A model generated the notes under the pieces. The model saw only the letters and a program-made list of their open reading frames with translations. It was not told where the DNA came from and searched no databases. DNA of 64,000 nucleotides from contig NZ_CP054836.1 of the NCBI RefSeq assembly GCF_013358405.1, positions 1,054,001 to 1,118,000 of the forward strand, given 5' to 3'. Position 1 is the first letter of the stretch, and each line of letters begins with the position of its first letter. The translations under genes and the position numbers were made by a program. Shown here piece after piece: positions 38,214 through 46,714 of the stretch. The DNA comes from Oricola thermophila. Its GTDB lineage: Bacteria; Pseudomonadota; Alphaproteobacteria; Rhizobiales; Rhizobiaceae.

Positions 38214-39074
38214 TCAGCGGCGGCGCGAGCGGTTGAAGCTTGCCGCCAGCAACTGCGCCATGTGGGCGTCCCGGGCGGTGCCGGTCTTGCCGCCCATGAC
38301 GACGGCGACCAGGGAGCGGCCGTTCCGGCGTACCGAGGCAGCCAGATTGTAGCCGGATGCGCGGATGTAACCGGTCTTTATGCCGTCCGCGCCGGAAACC
38401 ATTTCAAGCACACGATTGTGCCCGCGGATCTGCTTGCCGCGGAACTCGAAGCTGCGCAGCGAGAAATAGCCGTAGTGATGCGGGAAGTCGCGCCGGAGCG
38501 CGAGGCCGAGAAGCGCCATGTCGCGCGCCGTCGTGGTCATGCCGGAATCAGGCAGGCCGGAGGCGTTGGTGAACACCGTGTCGGTCATGCCGAGCCGGCG
38601 CGCCTTTGCTGTCATCTGCCGCGCGAAGTTTTCCTCGCTGCCGGCGAGATATTCCGCCACGGCGGTTGCCACGTCATTGGCGGACTTGACCACGAGCGCG
38701 CGGATAGCGGTGTCTACGTCGATCGTGCTTCCGGCCTTCAGGTAGAGTTTCGAAGCCGGCTTGCGGGCGGCGGTGGCGGAGACGGGGATTTGCGTCGTTT
38801 TGGAAACCCGCCCGCTGTCGATCGCCTCGAACAGCAGGTAGAGCGTCATCATCTTGGTGAGCGACGCGGGGTAGCGCTTCCTGTCGGCCGCGACCGAATA
38901 CAGTATCGAGCCGTCCTTCGCGTCGACGACGATGGCGGCGTACTTGTCCGGCTCGGCTTCCGGCTCGGCGATCTCCAGCACACCGGATGTGGTACACGCG
39001 GCAAGAAACGCGGACAGGATCAGCGATTGCAGAATGAGGAGAACGGACCTTCGGAGGCGAGGCGGGAATATCAT
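38214..39074 (-). CDS. D-alanyl-D-alanine carboxypeptidase (low-molecular-mass PBP)
   Basis: A 286-residue penicillin-binding protein with S71-LTK (SxxK), SAN (131-133) and K233-TG, the three motifs of class C D,D-peptidases. The N-terminus has a hydrophobic export signal ending LAAC (C27), suggesting a lipoprotein rather than the C-terminal amphipathic anchor of PBP5; the protein is also shorter than PBP5 and ends in an Arg-rich tail. It trims the terminal D-Ala from peptidoglycan stems in the periplasm. Confidence 0.9.
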   Translation of the reverse strand: MIFPPRLRRSVLLILQSLILSAFLAACTTSGVLEIAEPEAEPDKYAAIVVDAKDGSILYSVAADRKRYPASLTKMMTLYLLFEAIDSGRVSKTTQIPVSATAARKPASKLYLKAGSTIDVDTAIRALVVKSANDVATAVAEYLAGSEENFARQMTAKARRLGMTDTVFTNASGLPDSGMTTTARDMALLGLALRRDFPHHYGYFSLRSFEFRGKQIRGHNRVLEMVSGADGIKTGYIRASGYNLAASVRRNGRSLVAVVMGGKTGTARDAHMAQLLAASFNRSRRR

Positions 39075-39254
39075 GCGCGGCTCATCGGAGATGTCGGATT
39101 GTTACGGCCTGTAGTGCGCCAATAGCATGAACGAAGCGTAATTTCCGGCAAAAGAGGAAAATTCGTAGCCGCCATTCTGCACATGCGGGCGGGTCGAGAT
39201 GTGCGCAGCATCACGCAGGCGGCGGCTCATGCCCTCCTTATCCGCTCGCCGGGG

Positions 39255-40220
39255 TCAATTCGCGCTGCCACGGACGACGAATTCCGCCTTAAACCCGTGG
39301 TCCGGACCATCCGGTGCGAGTTCGCCGGCCAGCAGGGCGGCGGTGCGGCCGGCGAGCGCTTCCACGGGGACGGAGATTGACGCGATGCCGTCGCGAATCC
39401 ACGGATAGGAGGCGGTATCGCCATAGCCGACAAAGCTCACCCGCTTCCCACCCTCAGTGTGCTCGAGCCAGGTGGCGAGAGCGCCGCTTGCGATTTCGAA
39501 GCCGCCGCAGACGAGCGCATCGGCGCCAGCCTCGCAGAGACGGGTTGCGCCGGTTCGTCCGAGTTCGTGCGTCGGAGCGCCGGTCACCTCGAGCGTCGTA
39601 TCGAAGGGCAGTCCCGCGCGTGCGAGACCGGCCCGGTAGGCTGCGCGCCTGTTGTGGCCCGAGGAGAGAGAGGGAACTGCGCCGACATAGCCAATGCGAG
39701 CGTGACCGGCCCGGGCCAGCTGGAGAACCGCAGCCGTGAGCGCGTCCGAGTCATCGACCAGGATCGCGGGGCCCTCGGTCCGGCGGCGAATCAACTGGAT
39801 GGCGCGCATGTCCGCGGGCAGGGCGGGATCGACCTCGCCGGGCGCGGGGACCATGACCACGCTACGGGCCTGCACCTCGCGTAGGCGCCGCAGGGCCTCG
39901 GCTTCAAGTCGGATATCGTCATTCGTCAGGTGGATGATCAGATGCAGGGCCCGCCTGTCACATTCAAGCGCGAGAGCATTGGCGTAGCGGGCATAAAACT
40001 CGTTGGTGATGTTGGGGAGTAGCAGGCCGACGATGCGCGTGTCTTCGCCGCGCATGGCCGCGGCCGCGCTGCTGCGCACATACCCCAGTTCCTCGGCGCG
40101 TTTCAGCACCGCCTCGCGCGTTTCCTTCTGCACGTTGGGGTGGTTCGACAATGCACGGGATACCGTCATGTGGGAAATGCCGAGATCCCTTGCGATGGAC
40201 TTGATCGTGACGCGTGTCAT
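39255..40220 (-). CDS. LacI-family transcriptional regulator
   Basis: The 321-residue repressor has an N-terminal HTH and hinge (TIKSIARDLGISHMTVSRALS, residues 5-25) and a periplasmic-binding-protein-like sugar domain. GAGGGG lies before ATG 40220. It is divergent from the kinase-enolase operon, and a perfect 16-bp palindrome at 40292-40307 overlaps that operon's promoter. The expected mode is repression relieved or enhanced by the pathway substrate. The ligand is unknown. Confidence 0.9.
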   Translation of the reverse strand: MTRVTIKSIARDLGISHMTVSRALSNHPNVQKETREAVLKRAEELGYVRSSAAAAMRGEDTRIVGLLLPNITNEFYARYANALALECDRRALHLIIHLTNDDIRLEAEALRRLREVQARSVVMVPAPGEVDPALPADMRAIQLIRRRTEGPAILVDDSDALTAAVLQLARAGHARIGYVGAVPSLSSGHNRRAAYRAGLARAGLPFDTTLEVTGAPTHELGRTGATRLCEAGADALVCGGFEIASGALATWLEHTEGGKRVSFVGYGDTASYPWIRDGIASISVPVEALAGRTAALLAGELAPDGPDHGFKAEFVVRGSAN

Positions 40221-40264
40221 TCGGCCCCTCTTTTCCCTTGTCCTTGCAATTCGCGGTTCGCTGC

Positions 40265-40307
40265 TTGACAGGGTTTCGGTGCAGTCGATAGATGTTCACG
40301 TGAACAT
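40265..40307 (+). promoter_or_regulatory. Promoter and LacI operator of the kinase/enolase-like operon
   Basis: TTGACA at 40265-40270 and ATAGAT at 40288-40293 (17-base spacer) are followed by the perfect palindrome ATGTTCACGTGAACAT (40292-40307), with the central CG typical of LacI/PurR-family sites. The operator overlaps the -10 and start region, so binding should block transcription. Confidence 0.78.
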
Positions 40308-40324
40308 AGCAGGGAGAATTCGCC

Positions 40325-41335
40325 GTGCAAACGGAATTGCGCGAGCGCGCGGAGCAGCTTCTGGCCGAGATCGGCCTCGCCCGGCCGGAGGAAATTCGCG
40401 CGATCGAGCCTCTGAGCGGCGGGGTCGCCAGCGACATCGCCCGCGTCGATCTGCCCGGACGCAGCGTTGCGGTGAAGTTCGCACTGCCGAAGCTGAAAGT
40501 GGCCGCCGACTGGCGTGCGCCCGTGCATCGCAACCGCGCGGAATATGAATGGTTGCGCGTTGCCGCGCAGGTCGCCCCCGAAACGGCGCCGCGGCTCTAC
40601 GGACGTTCCGAACGCCTGCATGGGTTCGCGATGGAATTCATTTCCGGCGGCGATGCCTGGCTGTGGAAGGCCGGGCTTCTTGCCGGGCGCCGGGATGACG
40701 GCGAGGCGGCGGCGCTTGGCGCGCTCCTGGGGCGTATACACGCGGCATCGACCGCGGCCGGGTTCGACCGGGCGTCGTTTGCGAACCGTGACGATTTTCA
40801 TGCCCTGCGGCTGGATCCCTATCTTCTCCACACCGCCAAGGCGTATCCCGAACACGCCGGGCGGCTGAACCGATTGGCTTCCTCGCTCTACGAGGCCGAT
40901 GCAGTGCTGGTCCACGGCGATGTCAGCCCCAAGAACATCCTCTTCCGGGGTTCGGCACCCTCTCTGCTGGACGCCGAATGCGCGACCATGGGTGATGCAA
41001 GTTTCGACCTGGCGTTCTGCCTGAACCACCTGACGATCAAGGCGCTGCATATGCCCGCGATCCGGCCCGACCTGCTGGCTTCCGTCGGCCGGCTCTGGGC
41101 TGCCTATCGCCCGCATGTTGCCTGGGAAGATCCCGCTGCGCTCGAGGCGCGGGTCTGCGACCTGCTGCCGGCGCTGATGCTGGCCCGCGTGGATGGCAAG
41201 TCGCCGGTCGAATACCTGGACGAGACGGAGCGTGCGCGCCTGCGGGCGCTGTCGCTCGACCTGCTGCGCACGCCGCCGAGGACCCTTGCCGAATTCACAG
41301 ATCAGATCACCCGTCGCCTGGAGGAAACCGCGTGA
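40325..41335 (+). CDS. Aminoglycoside-phosphotransferase-fold small-molecule kinase
   Basis: The 336-residue APH/ChoK-like kinase has a glycine loop (LSGGVAS, 30-36) and K51 for the alpha/beta phosphates. The catalytic loop is HGDVSPKNIL (D199, N204), and D216 in LLDAEC binds metal. All key residues are present, so it should be active. The start is GTG at 40325 with AGGGAGA upstream. The stop overlaps the enolase-like gene (GTGA), so the two are made together. Drug resistance is unlikely in this context. The pairing with an enolase-like protein and a LacI regulator suggests phosphorylation of a sugar acid or polyol, which is inference. Confidence 0.8.
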   Translation: MQTELRERAEQLLAEIGLARPEEIRAIEPLSGGVASDIARVDLPGRSVAVKFALPKLKVAADWRAPVHRNRAEYEWLRVAAQVAPETAPRLYGRSERLHGFAMEFISGGDAWLWKAGLLAGRRDDGEAAALGALLGRIHAASTAAGFDRASFANRDDFHALRLDPYLLHTAKAYPEHAGRLNRLASSLYEADAVLVHGDVSPKNILFRGSAPSLLDAECATMGDASFDLAFCLNHLTIKALHMPAIRPDLLASVGRLWAAYRPHVAWEDPAALEARVCDLLPALMLARVDGKSPVEYLDETERARLRALSLDLLRTPPRTLAEFTDQITRRLEETA

Positions 41336-42642
41336 CCGAAATCCAGTCCATCACCGCCCGCCGTGTCTGGGACAGTCGTGGCAGGCCCACGGTCGAGGCC
41401 GATGTCAAACTCGCCAACGGCGTTCTGGGCCGTGCGATCGCTCCCGCAGGGGCATCGCGGGGCACGCGTGAGGCAATCGAGCGGCGCGATGGAGGAACGC
41501 GGCTCGGTGGACGTGACGTGCAGGGAGCACTGACCTCGGTCCGGGACCGGATCGCTCCGGCACTGGCTGGAATGGAGGCCAACGACCAGGCGGCGGTCGA
41601 TGCCGCGATCCTAGCGCTCGATCCTTCGCCGCTCAAGGATACGCTCGGGGGCAATGCTACCGTCGCAGTTTCGCTGGCCGTCCTGCATGCCGCTGCTGCC
41701 GATGCCGGCAAGCCGCTGTGGCGGCACGTGGCCGACGAATTTGGCCGTACGCCGAGCCTGCCGTTGCCCGAAATCCAGATTTTCGGCGGCGGCGCCCATG
41801 CCGGGCGCCGTGTCGATATACAGGACTTCATGGTTATGGTCCCCGGCGCCTCCAGCTTCGACGAGGTCTTGGAGGTGACGTCCGAAATCTACTTTGCCGC
41901 CGGCGAGATCATGGCGGCGAAGGGCCGTGTCGCGGGCGTTGCAGACGAGGGCGGCTGGTGGCCGGTATTCGACAGCAACGAGGAAGCGCTCGAGACGCTG
42001 GTCGCCGCGATAGAGAAGGCGGGCGAGAAGCCGGGCGAACGGGTGGTGATCTCGCTTGATATCGCGGCCTCGGAATTCGGCGGGGAAGGGCGCTACCGGT
42101 TGGCGCTGGAAGACCGCGAGATGGATAGCGCGGGGCAGATCGAGATGCTGGGTCGCTGGCTGGATGCCTATCCGATCGCCTCTATCGAGGATCCCCTGGC
42201 CGAGGACGACCCGGAAGGCATGGCCGAGTTCACCCGCCGTTTTGGCGATCGTGTGCAGATTATCGGCGACGACTACCTGGTGACCAATGCAGTACTGGTG
42301 CGCGAGGCTGCGGAGCAGGGCGCCTGCAACGCGGTTCTGATCAAGGTCAACCAGGCCGGAACGGTTAGCGAAAGCATTGAGACTTTCCGCGCAGCGGACG
42401 GGCTGGGATGGGGGAGTGTCGTCTCGGCCCGTTCGGGCGAGACGGAGGACGTGTCCATCAGCCACCTGGCAACGGGGTTGGGGGGCGGCCAACTCAAGGT
42501 CGGCTCGTTCTCGCGTTCCGAGCGAATGGTGAAATGGAACGAGTGCCTGCGAATCCAGGACGAACTCGGAGAGGCTGCATTTGTCGGCGGGGCGCCGCTG
42601 GCTCGCACCTGGTGGGGCGCCAGAAGGAAGGCGGGCGTCTAG
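41332..42642 (+). CDS. Diverged enolase paralogue of a catabolic operon
   Basis: A 436-residue enolase-superfamily protein with true enolase architecture. Metal ligands D243, E286 (SIEDP) and D313 (GDDYLVTN), the general base K338 (LIKVNQ), E206 (DEGG), H156 (GGAHA), R367-S368 and K389 are all kept. Two active-site changes stand out. The SHRSGET motif reads SARSGET, so the substrate-binding His is A366. The mobile PSGASTG loop reads PAGASRG (A39, R43). DEGG is followed by WW. It is therefore probably not the glycolytic enzyme but a lyase for another phosphorylated acid, made by the upstream kinase. The GTG start at 41332 is coupled to that kinase. Confidence 0.82.
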   Translation: MTEIQSITARRVWDSRGRPTVEADVKLANGVLGRAIAPAGASRGTREAIERRDGGTRLGGRDVQGALTSVRDRIAPALAGMEANDQAAVDAAILALDPSPLKDTLGGNATVAVSLAVLHAAAADAGKPLWRHVADEFGRTPSLPLPEIQIFGGGAHAGRRVDIQDFMVMVPGASSFDEVLEVTSEIYFAAGEIMAAKGRVAGVADEGGWWPVFDSNEEALETLVAAIEKAGEKPGERVVISLDIAASEFGGEGRYRLALEDREMDSAGQIEMLGRWLDAYPIASIEDPLAEDDPEGMAEFTRRFGDRVQIIGDDYLVTNAVLVREAAEQGACNAVLIKVNQAGTVSESIETFRAADGLGWGSVVSARSGETEDVSISHLATGLGGGQLKVGSFSRSERMVKWNECLRIQDELGEAAFVGGAPLARTWWGARRKAGV

Positions 42643-42684
42643 CGGCCCGTTTGCAGGGACCGACAGCTTCCCCGCCGGCGGGTA

Positions 42685-44310
42685 TCAGAACGCGTCCTGA
42701 CGCAGCCTGCGCTCCATGTCCTGCAAGGCGGTGAAGGCGTCGTAGCGTCGCGCGTGAAGGGGTGCCTGTTCCCGGTCGGGCGTTGTTGCCTGGTCCATGC
42801 GTGAAAGCGCACTCATGGCCGTGCGCAGATCCGGCTGGTGGCCGGCGGCCACGGCCGCCGTCATGGCGGAGCCGAGAAGCACCGGTTCGGGCGAGGCGCA
42901 GGTCGCGATCGAAAGGCCGGTTGCATCCGCGAGGATCTGGCGGACAAGCGGGCTGCGGCCCGCACCGCCGCTGATGACGACCTGTTTCAGGTCGGCGCCC
43001 TTGTCCCGCAGGGTTTCCGCGATCTGGCGCAATCCGTATCCGATGGAAGCGACGCCGGCGAGGTAGAGGCGCACGAGGCTTTCCTCGTCCTGGGCCATGT
43101 CCAGGCCGGCGATGACTGCACGGGCATCGGGATCGGCGAAGGGCGCGCGGTTGCCGAGGAACTCGGCGACCACGTGCAGGCCACCCACGATCTCGCCGAA
43201 GGAACGCTGCCGCAGCAGCGCGGTGGCGCGTCGTTCCAGCCAGGCCGTCAGGCCCATGCCTTCCGCCTGCGCCTTCTTCCCGGTTTCGGCCGCGAGGCCG
43301 TGCTGGCGCACAAGGTGGTCTATGGCCGCTCCTGCCGCCGACTGGCCGCCCTCGTTCAGCCACAGGCCGGGCACCAGCGCGGAATGGTATGGTCCCCACA
43401 CGCCCGGGACGAAGGCCGGTTCCGCGCCGACATTGAGCGTGCAGGCGGAGGTGCCGAAAACGTAGGCCAGGCGCTGCTCAAGCGTTCCGTCGAGCCCTTC
43501 GGCGCCAAGCGTACCCAATGCACCGGCATGGGCGTCGATCAGGCCCACGGCCACCGCGGTACCGGGGTTGAGGCCGAGTTCGTCCGCTGCCGTGTCGCGC
43601 AGGCTGCCGGGAATTGCGGTGCCGGGCGGGCAGATGCGGTTGCCGATCCGCTCGAAGCCTTCATCCGCCAGCCGGCCGAGGCCGACCTGGCGAAAATAGT
43701 CGGGATCCCAGCGATCCTCATGGGCGAGGTAGGTCCACTTGCAGGTCACGGTGCATGTGGAACGCCACAGGCTGCCCGTGGCCCGCCAGGTGAGGAAATC
43801 GGTCAGGTCGAGGAAGTGTCCGGCGCCGTCGAAGGTACGCGGCAACTCCTCGGCGAGCCAGAGCAGTTTTGGCGTCTGCATTTCCGGCGAGATGCGTCCG
43901 CCGACGTAGTCGAGCACGCCGGCGCCGGTCTCGTTGATGCGCTTCGCCTGCGGCGTGGCTCGGTGGTCCATCCAGACAATGATGTTGCGCGCGTTGTCGC
44001 CCTCGGCATTGACGGCGAGGGGGGCGCCTTGCCGGTCGAGAACGACCAGCGAGCAGGTGGCGTCAAATCCGATACCCGCGACGTGCTCCGCCCCGATGCC
44101 GGATTGGCCAACCGCCTTGCGCACGCATGAGGCCACGGCGGCCCATATGTCGTCGCTCGACTGCTCCACGTGCAGCGGCTTCTCGCGCCATATCCGTATG
44201 GGATGGCTCTCCGCTGCCAGCAGCGTTCCCTTCTCGTCGAACACGCCTGCACGAGCGCTGCCGGTGCCGACATCCACGCCGATGAAATACAAGCCGTTAC
44301 CTCGTTCCAT
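42685..44310 (-). CDS. FGGY-family pentulose kinase (D-ribulokinase-like)
   Basis: This 541-residue FGGY kinase has the phosphate-1 motif GVDVGTGSARAGVFD near the N-terminus. Features of the pentulose-kinase subfamily follow: FDATCSLVVLD, VWMDHRA, ISPEMQTPKLLWL, TCKWTYLAHE, IDAHAG and the C-terminal GGAGRSPLVRQILAD. The length matches ribulokinases. It is the last gene of the nine-gene sugar operon, 12 bases after the ALDH gene. It would phosphorylate a ketopentose or similar sugar, and might serve a second substrate of the same importer. Confidence 0.85.
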   Translation of the reverse strand: MERGNGLYFIGVDVGTGSARAGVFDEKGTLLAAESHPIRIWREKPLHVEQSSDDIWAAVASCVRKAVGQSGIGAEHVAGIGFDATCSLVVLDRQGAPLAVNAEGDNARNIIVWMDHRATPQAKRINETGAGVLDYVGGRISPEMQTPKLLWLAEELPRTFDGAGHFLDLTDFLTWRATGSLWRSTCTVTCKWTYLAHEDRWDPDYFRQVGLGRLADEGFERIGNRICPPGTAIPGSLRDTAADELGLNPGTAVAVGLIDAHAGALGTLGAEGLDGTLEQRLAYVFGTSACTLNVGAEPAFVPGVWGPYHSALVPGLWLNEGGQSAAGAAIDHLVRQHGLAAETGKKAQAEGMGLTAWLERRATALLRQRSFGEIVGGLHVVAEFLGNRAPFADPDARAVIAGLDMAQDEESLVRLYLAGVASIGYGLRQIAETLRDKGADLKQVVISGGAGRSPLVRQILADATGLSIATCASPEPVLLGSAMTAAVAAGHQPDLRTAMSALSRMDQATTPDREQAPLHARRYDAFTALQDMERRLRQDAF

Positions 44311-44322
44311 GCCGGAGTTCGG

Positions 44323-46704
44323 TCAGGCGCCGTACGGTACCCAGATCGTCTTGATCTGGGTTGCGCGTTCCATCCAGTCGCGGCCGCGCGCAACGGAATC
44401 GTCGCTCCAGTCGAGCGCAAGCCCGCCATTGGTCCAGACCTGCTTCAGGTTGCCGGCGGAGAGCTCTTCCACCTGCGACGCGCCGTCCTGCGTGCCACAA
44501 TACCAGATGCCGTCCACGGCGTCGTGTTCGGCGATCGTTTTTGCCAGCACGTCGCGTTCGCCCGTAACCAGGTTGACCACGCCGCCCGGAAGGTCGGAGG
44601 TGTCGAAGACCTGGAACAGCGGTTGCGCGATGAGCGCATGCGCGCCCGACGGCACCGCCACGACGCGGTTGCCGGTGGCGATCAGCGGCAGCACCATCGA
44701 CATCAGCCCGAGAAGCGGCGCCTCGTCCGGGGCGAGCACGCCGACCACGCCGACCGGCTCCTTGAGCGAAAGCGTCAGGTGACGCGGCTTGGTGGCGTGG
44801 ATGGCTCCGTCATCCTTGTCGGCAAGGCCGGCATAGTAGAAGCAGCGCTCGATCGTCTGGCGCACCTCCCGCTCGGCCTGTGCCGCCGAGGCACCAGTCA
44901 ATTTCCTGATCTGCCCGGCGATCTCGTCGGCGCGCGCCGAGAGGTTCTCGGCGATGAAATAGATCACCTGCGCGCGGCCATGCGCGTTCGCGGCCCACGC
45001 CTTTGCCTTGAGCGCGGCTTCCACGGCATTGCGCACGTCCTTGCGGTTGGACAGGGGCGCGAGACCCAGCACGTCGCCCTTCGGCCCGCGCACGACATAG
45101 CTCGCGCCGCCATCGGGCCGTGCCTGCTTGCCGCCGATGTAGTTTTTCATGGTGCGGTCGACCAGCGCATCCGCCGAACCGTCCGTCACCGGTGCAGCGG
45201 AAAAGTCCGTCGCCGCCGGTTTCCAGACCTTGGCCGCCTTTCTGGTCTTGCGCTTCAGGTAGCCAGCCATGCCTTCCCGGGCGCCTTCGCGTCCGTAGCC
45301 GCTTTCCTTCATGCCGCCGAAAGGCGCGTTGGCATCGAACATGTTGGTGGCATTCACCCACACGATGCCGGCCTTGACCCTGGCCGCGAGCTCGGTGGCT
45401 ACGTTGATGTTTTCCGACCAGATCGAGGCCGACAGGCCGTAGGCCGTGTTGTTGGCGAGCGCTACCGCCTCGTCGATGGTCCGGAAGGTTGTCGTGACCG
45501 CGATCGGGCCGAATATCTCGACCTGCGAGACGGTCGCGGCGGGATCCGTTTCCGGGAAGAAGCCGGGCGCGATGAAGTGGCCGTTCTCGGGGAGGGGGCA
45601 GGATGCCTGCTCAAGGCGGTAGCCCTCGTCGTCCGCGCCCCGGAGAAGCCCTTCGATGCGCGCCTTCTGACCGGCGGAGACGATGGCCCCCATGTCGGTG
45701 GTCTTGTCGAGCGGGTCACCGACGCGCAGATGGCTCATGCGCTCGCGCAGCTTGTCAAGAAACCGCTCGGCGATGCCTTCCTGGACGAGCAGGCGCGAAC
45801 CTGCGCAGCAGACCTCGCCCTGGTTGAACCAGACGCCGTCGACGACGCCCTCGACCGCAGCGTCAAGATCGGCGTCGGCGCAGACGATGAAGGGCGACTT
45901 GCCGCCAAGCTCGAGCGAGAGCTTCTTGCCCGATCCTGCCGTCGCGCGCCGAATTTCGCGGCCGACGGCGGTCGAGCCGGTGAACGCGATCTTGGCAATG
46001 TCCGGATGGCGCACGATGAGGGAGCCGGTCTCGGCCCCGCCATGCACGATGTTGACGACACCCCTGGGCAGGCCGATCTCGACCAGAAGCTCGGCAAAGG
46101 CGATGGCTGTCAGCGGAGTCAGATCGGCAGGTTTGAGCACGACCGTATTGCCGGCGGCGAGCGCCGGCGCGATCTTCCATGCCAGCATCAGCAGCGGGAA
46201 GTTCCACGGGATGATCTGCCCGCAGACGCCCAGTGCCTCATGGTCCGCAAACTCGGTTTCCGCCGCAGCGGCCCAGCCCGCGTGGTGATAGAAATGGCGG
46301 ACGACCAGCGGGATGTCGGCCGTACGGCTCTCGCGGATCGCCTTGCCGTTGTCGAGACTTTCCAGCACCGAGAAGAAACGCTCACGCTTCTGAATCTCGC
46401 GCGCAATGGCGTAGAGGTACCGGCTGCGCTCGAAGCCGGAGAGCTTCGACCAGGCGGGAAACGCCTTGGCGGCTGCGGCGACGGCGGCATTCACCTCTGC
46501 TTCGCCTGCGGCAGGGATGCGTGCCAATGTCTCGCCATTGGCCGGGTTCTCCACGGCGATATCCGCGTTTTCGGCGCCGGAAAAGCTGCCGTTGATGAAG
46601 TGGCCGAAAGCGCGCCCGCGTGCTTCCAGCCAGGCGACCACGTCGGTGGTGGCCTCCGGTGCCGGACCGTAATCCATGGTTTGCATGATGTCCTTGATGT
46701 TCAT
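44323..46704 (-). CDS. Two-module aldehyde dehydrogenase (ALDH16 type)
   Basis: A 793-residue protein made of two ALDH modules. The first (about residues 30-500) is complete: IPWNFP (N168), ELGGKS (E265), NQGEVCC (catalytic C299), EIFGP and a C-terminal NAPFGGMKESGYGREG. The second (about 520-793) is shortened, with a recognisable FIAENLSARADEIA and KEPVGVVGVLAPDEAP but no catalytic Glu/Cys pair. This is the layout of ALDH16 enzymes, in which the second module is structural. Next to deoC the natural role is oxidation of acetaldehyde released from deoxyribose-5-phosphate; this is inference. Confidence 0.87.
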   Translation of the reverse strand: MNIKDIMQTMDYGPAPEATTDVVAWLEARGRAFGHFINGSFSGAENADIAVENPANGETLARIPAAGEAEVNAAVAAAAKAFPAWSKLSGFERSRYLYAIAREIQKRERFFSVLESLDNGKAIRESRTADIPLVVRHFYHHAGWAAAAETEFADHEALGVCGQIIPWNFPLLMLAWKIAPALAAGNTVVLKPADLTPLTAIAFAELLVEIGLPRGVVNIVHGGAETGSLIVRHPDIAKIAFTGSTAVGREIRRATAGSGKKLSLELGGKSPFIVCADADLDAAVEGVVDGVWFNQGEVCCAGSRLLVQEGIAERFLDKLRERMSHLRVGDPLDKTTDMGAIVSAGQKARIEGLLRGADDEGYRLEQASCPLPENGHFIAPGFFPETDPAATVSQVEIFGPIAVTTTFRTIDEAVALANNTAYGLSASIWSENINVATELAARVKAGIVWVNATNMFDANAPFGGMKESGYGREGAREGMAGYLKRKTRKAAKVWKPAATDFSAAPVTDGSADALVDRTMKNYIGGKQARPDGGASYVVRGPKGDVLGLAPLSNRKDVRNAVEAALKAKAWAANAHGRAQVIYFIAENLSARADEIAGQIRKLTGASAAQAEREVRQTIERCFYYAGLADKDDGAIHATKPRHLTLSLKEPVGVVGVLAPDEAPLLGLMSMVLPLIATGNRVVAVPSGAHALIAQPLFQVFDTSDLPGGVVNLVTGERDVLAKTIAEHDAVDGIWYCGTQDGASQVEELSAGNLKQVWTNGGLALDWSDDSVARGRDWMERATQIKTIWVPYGA

Positions 46705-46714
46705 CTGACGGGCC

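Noticed and set aside
40325..41335. Aminoglycoside resistance gene
   Set aside because: The APH fold is shared by many metabolic kinases. Coupling to an enolase-like gene and a LacI switch points to metabolism.
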